Positions 12,148 through 22,822 of a stretch of 64,000 nt of DNA are shown in pieces (within the stretch, counting starts at the first letter, position 1; each line of letters opens with the position of its first letter). Below the pieces are notes generated by a model. That model made no database searches. It was not told the DNA's origin and worked only from the letters and a program-made list of their open reading frames with translations. This stretch comes from Cryptomeria japonica (taxonomy: Eukaryota; Streptophyta; Pinopsida; Cupressales; Cupressaceae), in NCBI RefSeq assembly GCF_030272615.1, contig NC_081410.1, positions 502,660,442-502,724,441 of the forward strand, given 5' to 3'. Made by a program: the position numbers and the translations under genes.

Positions 12148-12203
12148 CTCTACTGGTGTCAAGATCTTCCTCAAGTTGTTAGGCTTTTGAAAATAGAGGA
12201 CCA

Positions 12204-12215
12204 AGCTCTGATACA
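12204..12215 (-). promoter_or_regulatory. Primer-binding site of N
   Basis: On the minus strand TGTATCAGAGCT follows the 5' LTR by three bases. It matches the copia-type initiator tRNA-Met site TGGTATCAGAGC with one base missing. Confidence 0.82.
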
Positions 12216-12218
12216 AAT

Positions 12219-12996
12219 TTTTAGGATTCCCACATATACTGAGAGGGGGGGTGAATCGGTAGCTGACCAGTTAATAGATTTTCTTAATTTAAAACATGTA
12301 GAGCATATCAAAACTGTATACTAGTAAACAAGAAATAATGCATTAAATAGAGATAACAACAACCACATGAAAAACACACCATAAAGTAGTAGTTTAACGA
12401 GGAAACCTAGTGTGGGAAAAACCTTGGTGGGATTTGTGACCCACAATATTCACTTACTGGCCAATAAGAGAATATTACTGCTACAAGAGGGGCCTGCACA
12501 TGCAGGAAGGCCAAGTGCCTAGAGCTCACTGCTTAATTACAAAATGGGAAGTCTCACTGACTTACAAAATGGATTATATAAATCCAATGTCTTGTACTGC
12601 TTCAAAATAGCATCTACTATGCCAGATCTAGTACCGGTTTATAGCTCTGCTTCATACATAAACCCTTAACCTATAATTCGCATAATAGGTCTACCTTATT
12701 TCGCCTGTATGTTTCCTTCCTTCTATTTTTAAATGTTCTACAATGATCTCTTATATATGTGAGTCATTTTACAACTTGCCAAGTCGGCTTATAATGATTT
12801 TACAATAATTAACAAAATATATTACAAACAAAATTCTTGTCGGCTTCTGTGCTAGTATGCTTCCTTTTGCTGTCAGTGGTCTCTATGCCGATGTCAGTGA
12901 ATTGTCTTTGTTGGTGTCAGAGGATTGTAAGGTTGCCATCAATGACAAAACCTTCAATCACCTACAATGTCTCATTGGAGTGTGCATTTGCCAACA
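12219..12996 (-). repeat. 5' LTR of N (778 bp)
   Basis: Direct repeat of 6369-7172 with the same terminal sequence TGTTGGCAAA on the minus strand. It is slightly shorter, partly through a shorter G run (about 12243-12251) and a deletion near 12880-12900. The AAATG target duplication follows at 12997. Confidence 0.93.
12751..12758 (-). promoter_or_regulatory. TATA-like element in N 5' LTR
   Basis: ACATATATAAGAG on the minus strand, about 240 bp into the LTR. The same position in the other LTR has TATATATAAGAG. Plausible U3 core promoter, by motif only. Confidence 0.45.
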
Positions 12997-13001
12997 AAAT
13001 G
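12997..13001. other. Target-site duplication AAATG, right copy (element N)
   Basis: Matches AAATG at 6364-6368. G's other LTR shows the single-copy empty site GAAAAATGCTCTTAG near 25236-25250, confirming the insertion point. Confidence 0.95.
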
Positions 13002-13909
13002 CTCTTAGATCTGATTATGCATATTCCAGTGACTTGACTACACTTAGATGGAGGATTTGAATGATAAAAATGCATGATCTAGCAAGAATAGCATGATTAA
13101 ACTATATGAGTTCATGATTGATCTAGAAAATAAGCTAGAATGAAGATGCAATTAAGCTAAAATTGAGCATGATAACATTGCTAAGGATGATAAGCTATAA
13201 ACTAGATTCCTATAGTAACCATGCATAAGATAAAAATGAGATGGGTTCAATAAATATGCAAAGATGATATGAATTTTTGGACCCTTTGTGCTCCAAAATG
13301 AGGTCTATTTATAGGATTTTGAAGGCTAGGGGTGAGGTGGCAAGAATCAACTGTCAAGATTGATCTAAAGATATCAATGGTTAAATTGGAGGAGGATGGC
13401 AAAGGGGTTGGATTAAAGGGAATATATGTCATCTCTATGGTGACAAGTGTCAAGAGGCTTCTAGAAGGGTTAGATGAAAGGGAACACTTAGTGACAAGTG
13501 TCACAAAGGTTCTAGAAGAGGTTGGATGAAAGGGGACATGTGGGTAGGTAGAATGGGTTAGGTTTTGGAATAGGTTAGGTTTAGGAGTGGTCAAAGTTAG
13601 GAGAATCTGAATTTAAAAATTCAAATACTAGGAAAAGGCTAATTAATCTAAACAACTCATGATTGATTTGTTTTAATTAATTAGGATTAGAAGGAATGAT
13701 TTTTGGATGGAGGGAATTAATTAATTTGGATTAATTAATCAAAGGGGTGAAATGAACCTATTAAATAAATCCTTAGATTTATTAATAAGTAGATGAAAGG
13801 GGAAATTTAATCAAATTGCTTAGTGAATTCAATTAAATTGGGGAGGGAGATTAATTAAATAATTGCTTATTTAATTAATTATCTTCAGACCATTTTTTAG
13901 GTGTATACA
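13002..13909 (-). repeat. G 3' LTR, right fragment
   Basis: Continues the LTR interrupted at 6368 and ends TGTATACA. It aligns with 25243-25748 plus 61281-61680. No gene is visible; an apparent 115-aa ORF on the minus strand is LTR sequence. Confidence 0.92.
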
Positions 13910-13925
13910 TTTTGCCCCTCTTTGA
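13910..13925 (-). promoter_or_regulatory. Polypurine tract of G
   Basis: On the minus strand TCAAAGAGGGGCAAAA directly abuts the LTR start TGTATAC. The same tract precedes the LTR of element L. Confidence 0.82.
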
Positions 13926-15644
13926 AGTGAGGTGTGATGACACATTGATTCAAAGAATAATCTCATTTTGATGATGATATTGATTTGATAGGATGCCCCA
14001 GCTCTTGATTGCTAAATTCCAGTAAGATGATGCCCCCTCGGGAGATCAATTGAGATAATTGATCTTTGGAGTTTTTTTACGAGATTGATATCACGGTAGA
14101 TTTGATTTAATTTCTGTAACTGTGGTTGATGAAAATGTGAGTTCTTTGATTAGCTTGATTACTTAGTTTGATAAGATTGAGAAGTCTTGATTGATTAGAC
14201 TCAATCTAGTTTCAGGAAGGATTCATCCTGTATAAGACAATGATGATCAAAGTGTCTGGTTTCAGGAAGGATTCATCCTATATAAGACATGATCAAAACA
14301 TTTGGTTTCAGGAAGGATACATCCTGTGTAAGACATAAATCAAAATCAGATCGTCTGGTTTCAGGAAGGATTCATATTGTATATGACATGATTTAGATTC
14401 AATTAGGTTTGATTGATTGATTTGATTTGATAAGGTTGATTAGATAAAGAATTGACAGTTTGTTGATATCAAGTTGCAGAAATATTTGGATATGTTGATT
14501 TTTGAGTTTGTTGAGAAAGATAGCTTAAGATTTTCACTGGGTCAACAATATCTGAAGAGATATGAGTCATCATTCTGATTGCATATACACTTGTGATGAT
14601 ACTTTGATGATTCTTGTGTTTGATTTACCCTTGGATAAAAGGAGCTTTCAGGATCCCATGCAAGAATGAAATGCAAGCTAAAATGCAAATGAAAAGCTAC
14701 GACCAGACCAGTCACTGGATTATTTTGTGTTTTTGTCATCATTGAGCTTTTTGAAATGTGGGAAGTGAGTGTAAACATCGATGGTATAATTAAACCATGA
14801 TGACCTGAGCACTTCTTTCCTAGATTTTGATATAGCAAGTTAACACAAGCATCGAGGTATAATTGAACCGAGATGACCTGAGTGTTGCTTGCATAAAATA
14901 GGCAGTATTAATCATTTTAATATGTAAATTGGAAATGTCTTCAATGATATTTTGATGATCATGTCCCAAGACAAATTTGCACATATTAATGATTAATTTT
15001 CAGACAGCAGACAAGAAAAATATCATGTTTCTTCCTTATTCCTCTAGTCAATGACATCCTAGAGTCACTCAGAAATCATGATAATGAAAAGCAATATAGA
15101 AAAGTTGAACAATCATGTTACAATTATTATCCAAAAATATATTATCCACTAAAAAGTGTGTGATGTGCTTAGATTGACTTTGCGATAGGTTGATAGTTGA
15201 TAGTTTGATCTTGTGTTCAATGTTGGATGTGTCTTAGTTTTCACTTGATAAGAGTTGTCTAATTGTTTGTTCTACTTATTTGTTTAGCTCAAAATGATCA
15301 ATAGTTTTTCCCCCAGCTAGGTGTAGGATTTTGCCCCAAGTCAAGGAACAAAGTTGTTATGATATATCCAATGATTAAACCATGGTGAGAGAGCAGTTGT
15401 GATGGTTGCGTTGGTACAAAAGCTTGATTATGATGGTCAACACTGATGAAGGATGAATGCAAGTGGAAAGAATGCATAAACTAATAGATGGAAGAGCTAG
15501 CGGACAAATAGGGTCTGTTTGCCAGGTTTTCACCATCTGTTTTTATTGCACTTTTTCTGATATTTGATTTTTTTTTGGATTTTCAGCTTTTTCAATGTTT
15601 TTTATTTTTCTGATTTTTCACTATTTTTAATTTTTTTTAATTTT
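13926..15644 (-). other. G 3' region between integrase and polypurine tract
   Basis: About 1.7 kb without a convincing gene. It contains a four-copy hairpin repeat (14205-14390), two copies of an ATCGA-GGTATAATT-like segment near 14778 and 14852, a GTTTGCCAGGTTTTCACCAT block near 15519, and a T-rich run (about 15540-15645). The same kinds of block occur in the same order in element L. Confidence 0.65.
14205..14390 (-). repeat. Four tandem hairpin-forming repeats in G
   Basis: Four degenerate copies (near 14207, 14255, 14301 and 14354) of a roughly 34-bp unit, TTTCAGGAAGGATTCATCCT then GTATAAGACA on the plus strand, spaced about 50 bp apart. CAGGA and TCCTG in each unit can pair as a short stem. 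The fourth copy has lost part of the stem. Confidence 0.8.
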
Positions 15645-18600
15645 TCAGACATATAATTTCTTCAGGTGCATGCTATTGATAGGTTCTTTGAGTTGATCAT
15701 TGTCCTATGTGGATAGTTGATATGCTCCTGATCCAAATATTGTTGTGACCACAAATGGACCTAACCAGTTTGGTTCAAATTTTACTTTCTTTTCTCGATC
15801 TGCCTGGTTACATGGATTTTCCTTTAGCACTAGTTCTCCCACGTGAAATATTCATGGTTTAACCTTGTCATTATAGCTTCAACACATTCTTTTCTGATAT
15901 ACCTTTAGATGATCAAAGGTATTTTGTCTTCGTTCATGGATTAATTCTAACTCTTGCAGTCTAGATACTCTTTGTTCTTCATCTGGGATGAGACCTTTTA
16001 GTGATACATGTAGAGAGGATATCTCTACTTTGATTGGCAATATGGCTTCTAATCCATATACAAGAGAGAAAGGTGTGGCACCTATCGGTGTGCGGATATT
16101 AGTGCGGTATGCCCATAGAGTACGGTTCAATTGAATATGCCAATCTTTCTCGACATCGTTCACTATCTTTTTAAGGATTTTCAAAATAGTTTTGTTAGAT
16201 ACTTCTGCTTGCTCATTTCCCTATGGATAATATGGTGTGGAGAATCTGTGCTAGATTTTGACCTTCTCACATAGCTCTTGTACGTCTTGATTCTTGAATG
16301 GTCACCCATTATCTGTGATAATGGTCATTGGTATTCCATAGCGATAGATGATATAGTTTAAGATAAATGCAACAATTTGTTTTCCTATGACATTTATGAG
16401 AGGTACCGCTTCAATCCATTTTGTAAAATATTTTGTAGCTACCAGGATGAATTTATGTCTATTTGATGAAGAAGGATTTATCTTTCCTACCAAATCAAGA
16501 CCCCATTGACAAAAAGGCCAAGATGTTGCTAAAGCATGTAGTTCTTGTGCTGGTGCATGAATCAAATTTCCATGGATTTGACATTGTTTACATGTTCTTG
16601 CTATTTTAAAAGAATATCGTTCCATAATCGGCCAATAATAGCCCAAGCGTATGAGTTTTTTTTGAAAGGGTAAGACCACTTGAATGAGTGCCACAAATGC
16701 CATTATGGACTTCATGTAAGGCCTTCCCAGATTCTTCTAGATCGAGACATCGTAAGAGAGTACCGTCTAGACCTCGATTAAATAGGGTATCTGCGACAAG
16801 AGTAAAATGAGAGGATTGGTGAATAAAGTTTCTCTTTTGGTTTTTTGATAAGTCTGGAGGTAAGGTGTTGTCTTTTAGGTATGTGTAATTTTGGCCATAG
16901 CGGGAGGAATCGTGTCCAATAAGTTGACAGATGGTTTAGGAATCAGGACAATTATAGGCGGGATGAAACAACTCTTCAACCAGGAATTCATAATGTTGTT
17001 GATTTTCTTTTGTCTGCAATAGAGAAGCAAGTGTAGCCATGGCATCTGCTGCTTTGTTGTCATTTCTTGGAATCTGTTCAAAAGTTATTTCAATAAAGTA
17101 CTTCTTGAAATCATCCACCATCTTTTTGTAAGGCATGAGTTTGTCATCTTTTGTTTGATAGTCATCATTGATTTGATTAATGACAAGCTGAGAGTCTCCA
17201 AAGACTTGAAGTTGTTTAATATTTCATTCCACAACCATGTTGATACCTGTTACCACTGCTTCATACTCTGCTATATTGTTTGTACATGGAAAGCTTAATT
17301 TGTATGCTTTCGGGATTGTATGCCCTTGTGGCGTGATGAATAGAATTCCTGCTTCTGATCCATGTTGTGTATATGAACCATCAAAGTATAGGTGCCATGC
17401 TTTTGTTGTGATTGTTAGGATATCAGCATCAGGAAACTCAATCTGTAGAGGATGATCATCTTGAAGTGGTGTTTCTACTAGTTGATCTGCAGTGACTTGT
17501 CCCTTGATAGTTTTTTTGTCAACATATTCGATATCAAACTTGCTTAGAATCATGATCCATTTTGCTAGTCGTCCTGTCAATGTGTCTTTGTTGAGAAAAT
17601 ACTTCAGAGGATTTATTTTAGCTATCAACTTAATAGAGTGAGATAGTAGATGGTGTCATAGTTTTTGAGAAGCAAAAACTACTGCCAAGCATGCTTTTTC
17701 TATTGATGAATAATTAACCTCATATCCCACTAGTGTTCTATTGATGTAGTAGATGGCTCGTTCTTTTCCTTCATTATCCTCTTGTTTGAGAAAAACTCCG
17801 AATGATGCTTCAGTAGTTGATACATAGAGTAATAATGGTTTTCCTGGAATTGGTGACATTAGAACAGGTGGTTGCATGAGATATGCCTTGATCTTGTTGA
17901 ATTCTTCTTCACATTGATGGTCCCATTTGAAATTAACATGTTTGTGCAATAGATGTGTAAATGGTTGACATTTATCTGCTAATTGAGCCACAAATCTTCT
18001 GATTGACTGGAGTCTTCCTTGTAGTGATCTTAGTTGACTAATATTCTTGGGAGATACCATTTCCATGATTTCTTTTACCTTAGATGGATCTACTTCGATT
18101 CCTCTTGTTGAAACAATGTATCCCAATAGCTTTCTTGAAGTAACACCAAAGGCACATTTCTTAGGGTTTAGCCTTAGCTTGTATTGTTCTAACCTATCAA
18201 AGATCTTTTCCAGTATCTCTATATATTCTTCTTTGTTATATGATTTAGCTAATATGTCATCCACATAGTCTTCCATGAATGCATGCATCATGTCATGAAA
18301 TATAGTTGTCATAGCTCTTTGATATGTAGCACATGAGTTCTTTAATCCAAAAGGCATGACGTTCCAGCAGAAAGTACCCCATGGGCATGTGAAAGTTGTC
18401 TTTTCTTGATCTTCAGGTGCTATTTTGATCTGATTGTATTCAGAGAAACCATCCATTAGAGAAAACATGGAGTGTCCAGTAGTTAAATCTACAATGATGT
18501 TGATGTTAGGCAAAGGAAAGTCATCCTTTGGACATGCATTATTAAGATCTCTGAAGTTTGTGCATATTCTGATGCTTTTATCTGGTTTTGAAATAGGAAC

Positions 18601-18900
18601 AATGTTGGATACCCATTGAGGATATGCTACAGGTTTGATGAAACCTATATCTAGTAATTTCTTTAGTTCTGCCTTGACTAGAAGAGTGATATGAGGATGC
18701 ATTTTCCTTAACTTCTCTTTGACTGGTTTGGCTCCTGGACTAACATTCAAATGATGCATAATAATCTCTAGATCTAGCATGTCTGCATATGACCAGGCAA
18801 AATTGATTTGCCGTCATTTGAATAATTCCACATATTGTTGCATTTCTACCTCTGATAAAGATGTTGTTGGATGAAGAATCTTTGGTTGCTCTGTTGTGCC
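15645..18900 (-). pseudogene. G pol: reverse transcriptase, RNase H, archaeal-type RNase H, integrase
   Basis: Minus-strand gypsy pol. Reverse transcriptase starts with FAWSYADM near 18800. It shows NFRDLNNACPKDDFPLP, the strand before MPFGLKN, and the catalytic YVDDIL near 18260. RNase H follows (17790-17450). A second RNase H comes next, with the acidic set in YFDGSY, AEYEA, FGDSQLV and NKAADAMA (about 17400-17030). Integrase has a zinc region (CKQCQIHGN), core aspartates in WGLDLVGK and TDNG, and a glutamate in NEQAEVSN (about 16660-16200). The C-terminus ends at TGA 15645. The dual RNase H suggests the Tat lineage. Stops (for example near 18830, 17650 and 17226) and a frame change between RNase H and integrase abolish function. 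Confidence 0.92.
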
Positions 18901-20900
18901 AATGTTAACTGCCTCTGTTGGTTCGATCAAAATAGATGACCTTTCTTGATAATGCTCAGGTAAAGTGTCAAATCTCCCATCTTCTGGTGCCTCAAGGAGG
19001 TTTTCACCATTAGATACATCCTTTGCTTTTACTTTTTCCTAGTCTAATGTTGCCGATAAATGGTTTTCAACATTAGACTTGATATTTTTTTCTTTTTTTT
19101 CTTTTGCGACTAGGAGATTTGGCACCCACTTGACTGGAAGATGCGTTGCTGAAATTCCTAGTGAGAGTTGTTACAGGTTCGATTGCATTAAGATATACAG
19201 ATATGGCATGGTCATTTGGAAAGGTATCAATAGCAGCATGTCCTTCATTTTCCCAATCAATAAGCTCGGGGTGGATTAGAGGTAAGGGATCTTTAGGTTG
19301 GTATGTTTCAAGGGTCATGATGGATGTATCAAATTTTTCAATATGTATGTTGATGTCTAGAACAGTACTCTCATTATAATGATCTCGCATAAGAAGTTCC
19401 CAATTCTCCTCAGTTAAGTCCAAGTTAGCCAAATGTGATTCTAATTCAAGTGAACTAGTTCCTGACGTTTGTCTTGCATATGTGTGAGCTATATCGACTT
19501 CTATGTCTCCTTCAAAGCATTTTTCTTCAACTGATTCTTCAGAGTGATATGAATCTCATTCCCATTCATTAAAATTTGTATTACTTGCAGCTTGTAGTCT
19601 ATATATTTGGTCATATAACATTTCTTCCGCTAATCTAGCTATACTTTTTCTTCTTTAATATTCAACCTCTTCAGGACTGAGATTACATTTTGTCAACTTT
19701 TCTATGAGTTCTCCTAGACTTATATTAGCTTCTTTCTTGTTTTGATTGAGATTTAATGCCACTTGAGAGATGTTTTTAGTTTTTTTCTCTTGTTTATATT
19801 TGAATCTTGCTTCTTTTGCCATTTTGTGTTTGCTTGTGCTTGTTGTTGAGCAGATTTTTCTTCCCTTTCAATTGCCAGTTGTTCTTGTCTGTTTTCATAT
19901 TCCTCTTGTTGTTGACTAAAAGATGTGTCTTTTGGTATAGTGACTTGTCCATATCCCAAACCTGTTTTGTCTATAGTCTACTGAGTGTGAGGCTGAATAG
20001 GTTCTGAGATACCTTCTTTTCTTTTCCCTATAGGGCCTGTTCCAGTGTATCCCATCCTTCGAAGAATGTTGAATCCTTTTCCATATTTTTCTGTAGGTAT
20101 TCTGACATTGTTGACCTTTTGTTGAACTTCTTCATCTTTTTATAGCCATTGTAGCACATCTTTGTCTTATGTTTCCTCTGATAAGGTTCCACCACTAATG
20201 AATTCTCCATCAAGTATCGGAAGATGTTTCACAGTTGGTTGTTGTTTAGAGTTTGATGGTTTTCCCAAGGATTTAGGAGAAAGTGGTAATTGTGATATTG
20301 AGTATTCTTCATTTCCTCAGTCTCTTATCTGCATTTGTTTTTCCATACTTGATAGAATAGAGGCAAATGATTTTTCCTTGGATTGTGTGCTCGAAGATGA
20401 TACCTCCCTGTTATGTGGAACAATTACTTCCTAAGCCATTTTTAGATTTCTACAATATTGGAATGGATTTGCATCTGCAGATATTGTGATTTCTTGTCCT
20501 TCGTAGGGAAATTTTACACATTGATGATAGGTTGAGGGGACAACTTGCAGGTCATGTATCCACGGTATCCCTAGGAGCACATTGTATGATAGGTCCAAGT
20601 CTAGAACTTGGCATGCTGTGTCTTTTTGTAGAGGTCCCACTCTGATTGGTAGTATCACAATCCCTTTGGAGGAATGTTCTTCTTCATCATAGGCTTTTAT
20701 AGTGATGATTTTCCGGACATCAACTACATCTTCTGAATATCCTAAGGCACAAACAAGACTTAATGAGCAAATATTTAGGCTAGCTCCACCATCTATTAGA
20801 ACACACTTGACTCACGTTTTGTGAATAAGGACTTCAATATGCAAAGGAGTGTTGTGAGGATGTTGCAAGGACATGTCATCTTCATTAGTGAATGATAATC
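18901..20900 (-). pseudogene. G protease and G-patch-containing linker
   Basis: Minus-strand region between gag and reverse transcriptase. The protease has active-site LIDGGASLNICSL near 20790 and the C-terminal pattern LLGIPWIHDLQVVPS near 20570. About 450 bp downstream is a G-patch motif (ILRRMGYTGTGPIGKRKEG, about 20075-20018), which matches the glycine spacing of RNA-binding G-patch domains. A Q/E/K-rich coiled segment (19900-19760) and a linker with a basic patch SRKRKKRKK (near 19090) follow. Frame changes and stops are frequent. Confidence 0.75.
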
Positions 20901-22822
20901 AATGAGGGGTTGTGAGGTGTCCCACCATGGTTTGGAATTGATCGATATCAAGATCTTTGGATACTGTGGTATCTACTAATGCTCGTTCAATAATCTCCTT
21001 GTGTGCGGGTGAAAGAGCTCCAAGATTGATATTTGTGCGGGTGTTTTCTGGAATTGTTCCACTAGATTGTATTGTTTTGCTATAGTGGATGATGTGTTTG
21101 TTGTAGGACCCGGCAAAATGACTTTGGCTTTGCTTCTTGTGATAGTCTGAGCATGTTCTTGATTTTGTTTTTCTTTAACTACAATCACATTCACCACATT
21201 GTCATATGTATGCACGTAGTTTACCTTTGCTTTACCCTTACCATTGTTTGTTGTTAATGACTCACCTTTCTCATAGTTTGCAAGCGGAGTTTTAAAGGTA
21301 GTATGAGATTCATTTGTTGTATGACATGTTTCAACTTTTGACAATTATCTGTGAGATGTCCCTTGTTTCAATGTAAATCGCAATATTGATTATCATTCCA
21401 CCAATGTGGTTTGATTTGAGGTTCATAGTTCCTTTCTTCTGGTAAAGTGATCAATTTGTTTGCGAGAAGTGTCTTTAGTGCTGATCCAAGGGGTTCACCA
21501 ATGTTTGTGAATTGTCTTTGAAAGAAAGCTTTTATAGTTTCTCTTTGGTGATTGTTGTTTTGTTGTGCTGTTGTTGAGTGAGTAGATAAATTGAAAACCG
21601 TTTGCTTTGGTTTTACATTGTTGTTATCTACTATTCCATCATTGACGACATTTCGATTTCTATTCCAAAACTTTGGCTTATCATTGTGATTGTTGTTATT
21701 GTTGTTGTTAGGAGGATGAACTCCTTGTTTGTATATTTTCAACTCACCCTTCTTTATCATGGCTTCTTCCATTCTGATTCCATTATCAACCATTTTTCCA
21801 AATCTTTGATTTCCTTACATTTTTAAGTAATAACTCATTTGATCATTTAAGTTGTCAATGAATATGTCCATTTTTTTGTACTCTGGCAATGTACGAGGAT
21901 ACTGTGATGCTAGGCATCTCCATCATTGTAAGAATGTCATAAAGGGTTCTCCACTTTTTTGTTTAGTGTTACATAGGTATAGCATTGTTACTTCATGTTG
22001 TATGTTGTAGGAGTATTGTGAAACAAACTTATCCACCAACTCTGAAAATGATCTGATTCTAGGTGTAAGTTTGGAGAACCATTCCATAGCTAGTCCTATT
22101 AAGATTTTCAGAAATAGTCTCATTAAGTAGGTATCCTCATGTGCAAACTCCATACTCATTGTGCAAAATTCTTGTATATGATCTTGAGGGTCAGTGCTTC
22201 CATCATATTTTTTGTATCTCAGAGTTTCAAAACCTATAGTAAATGGTATCATGTTTAGATTTATGTCAAAAGGATAAGGACAGATTTCTTGAAGTGAGTA
22301 TCGTATAACATTTCCTCTTTGCATCTCTTGGATTTGCGTTTGCATTTCTTATAGTTGTTGTGTGAGAGTCATGATAGGATTATCAACATGATTTGTTCTT
22401 GCATGACCATGATTTTTAATTCTAGGAGGATTGGGATCTCTTCTTATTTCATCTCTAGCTCTTCTTGTATCCTCATTGAATTGAATGTTATTTAGGATTT
22501 CTACTTCATCTCTTCTAGGTATGTTGGTTTCTTCATTGGTTCTGGTGGTATTGGGAATTGATGTGTCATTCATGCGGAGACCAAAGATGTTCTCATATTG
22601 TTCGTTATTAGGGGGAGGGTCATTTTTCTTTTGTTTCAATTTATTCACATCAAAATCTTGGGGAAGTGTAGCACTAGATTTAGCTAGCATTAGAAAGTAT
22701 TTTTCTTTTCCTTCCTCCAACAATTTCTGCATAAATTTGTTGAATTGGGGATCTTTCTTGATGTCTCTGATGTTTTGTTCTATTATTTCTTATTTGACTT
22801 GTATTTCATCTTCGTGTTCCAT
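20901..22822 (-). pseudogene. G gag remnant with zinc finger
   Basis: Likely starts at ATG 22820-22822, with a stop at codon 11. The N-terminus is polar. The capsid-like region has the gypsy Gag pattern KYDGSTDPQDHIQEF and AMEWFSKLTPRIRSFSEL (about 22215-22030). An asparagine-rich spacer (near 21715) is followed by an atypical zinc motif, CDLH then NKGHLTDNC (about 21370-21328), with an in-frame TGA between. The rest, to about 20900, is a linker toward protease. The first 1.4 kb keeps one frame with stops; the frame changes after the zinc motif. Confidence 0.85.

Larger units (their letters stand above)
6369..12996 (-). mobile_element. Non-autonomous LTR retrotransposon N with two unusual ORFs
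   Basis: Two LTRs (6369-7172 and 12219-12996) in the same orientation flank a 5.05-kb interior read on the minus strand. AAATG occurs at 6364-6368 and 12997-13001, and the uninterrupted target is present at about 25237-25260 in G's other LTR, so both ends are precise. A copia-like primer site complementary to initiator tRNA-Met and a copia-like polypurine tract are present. I see no protease, integrase or reverse transcriptase motif. Instead the interior encodes ORF1 (coiled coil plus four zinc knuckles) and ORF2 (about 1,100 codons, unrecognised). N is probably mobilised in trans by copia elements (inference). Confidence 0.92.

Noticed and set aside
13247-13594. 115-codon minus-strand ORF in G's LTR, similar to 25488-25745
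   Set aside because: Both lie wholly inside LTR copies and have no recognisable domain; similarity reflects LTR identity.
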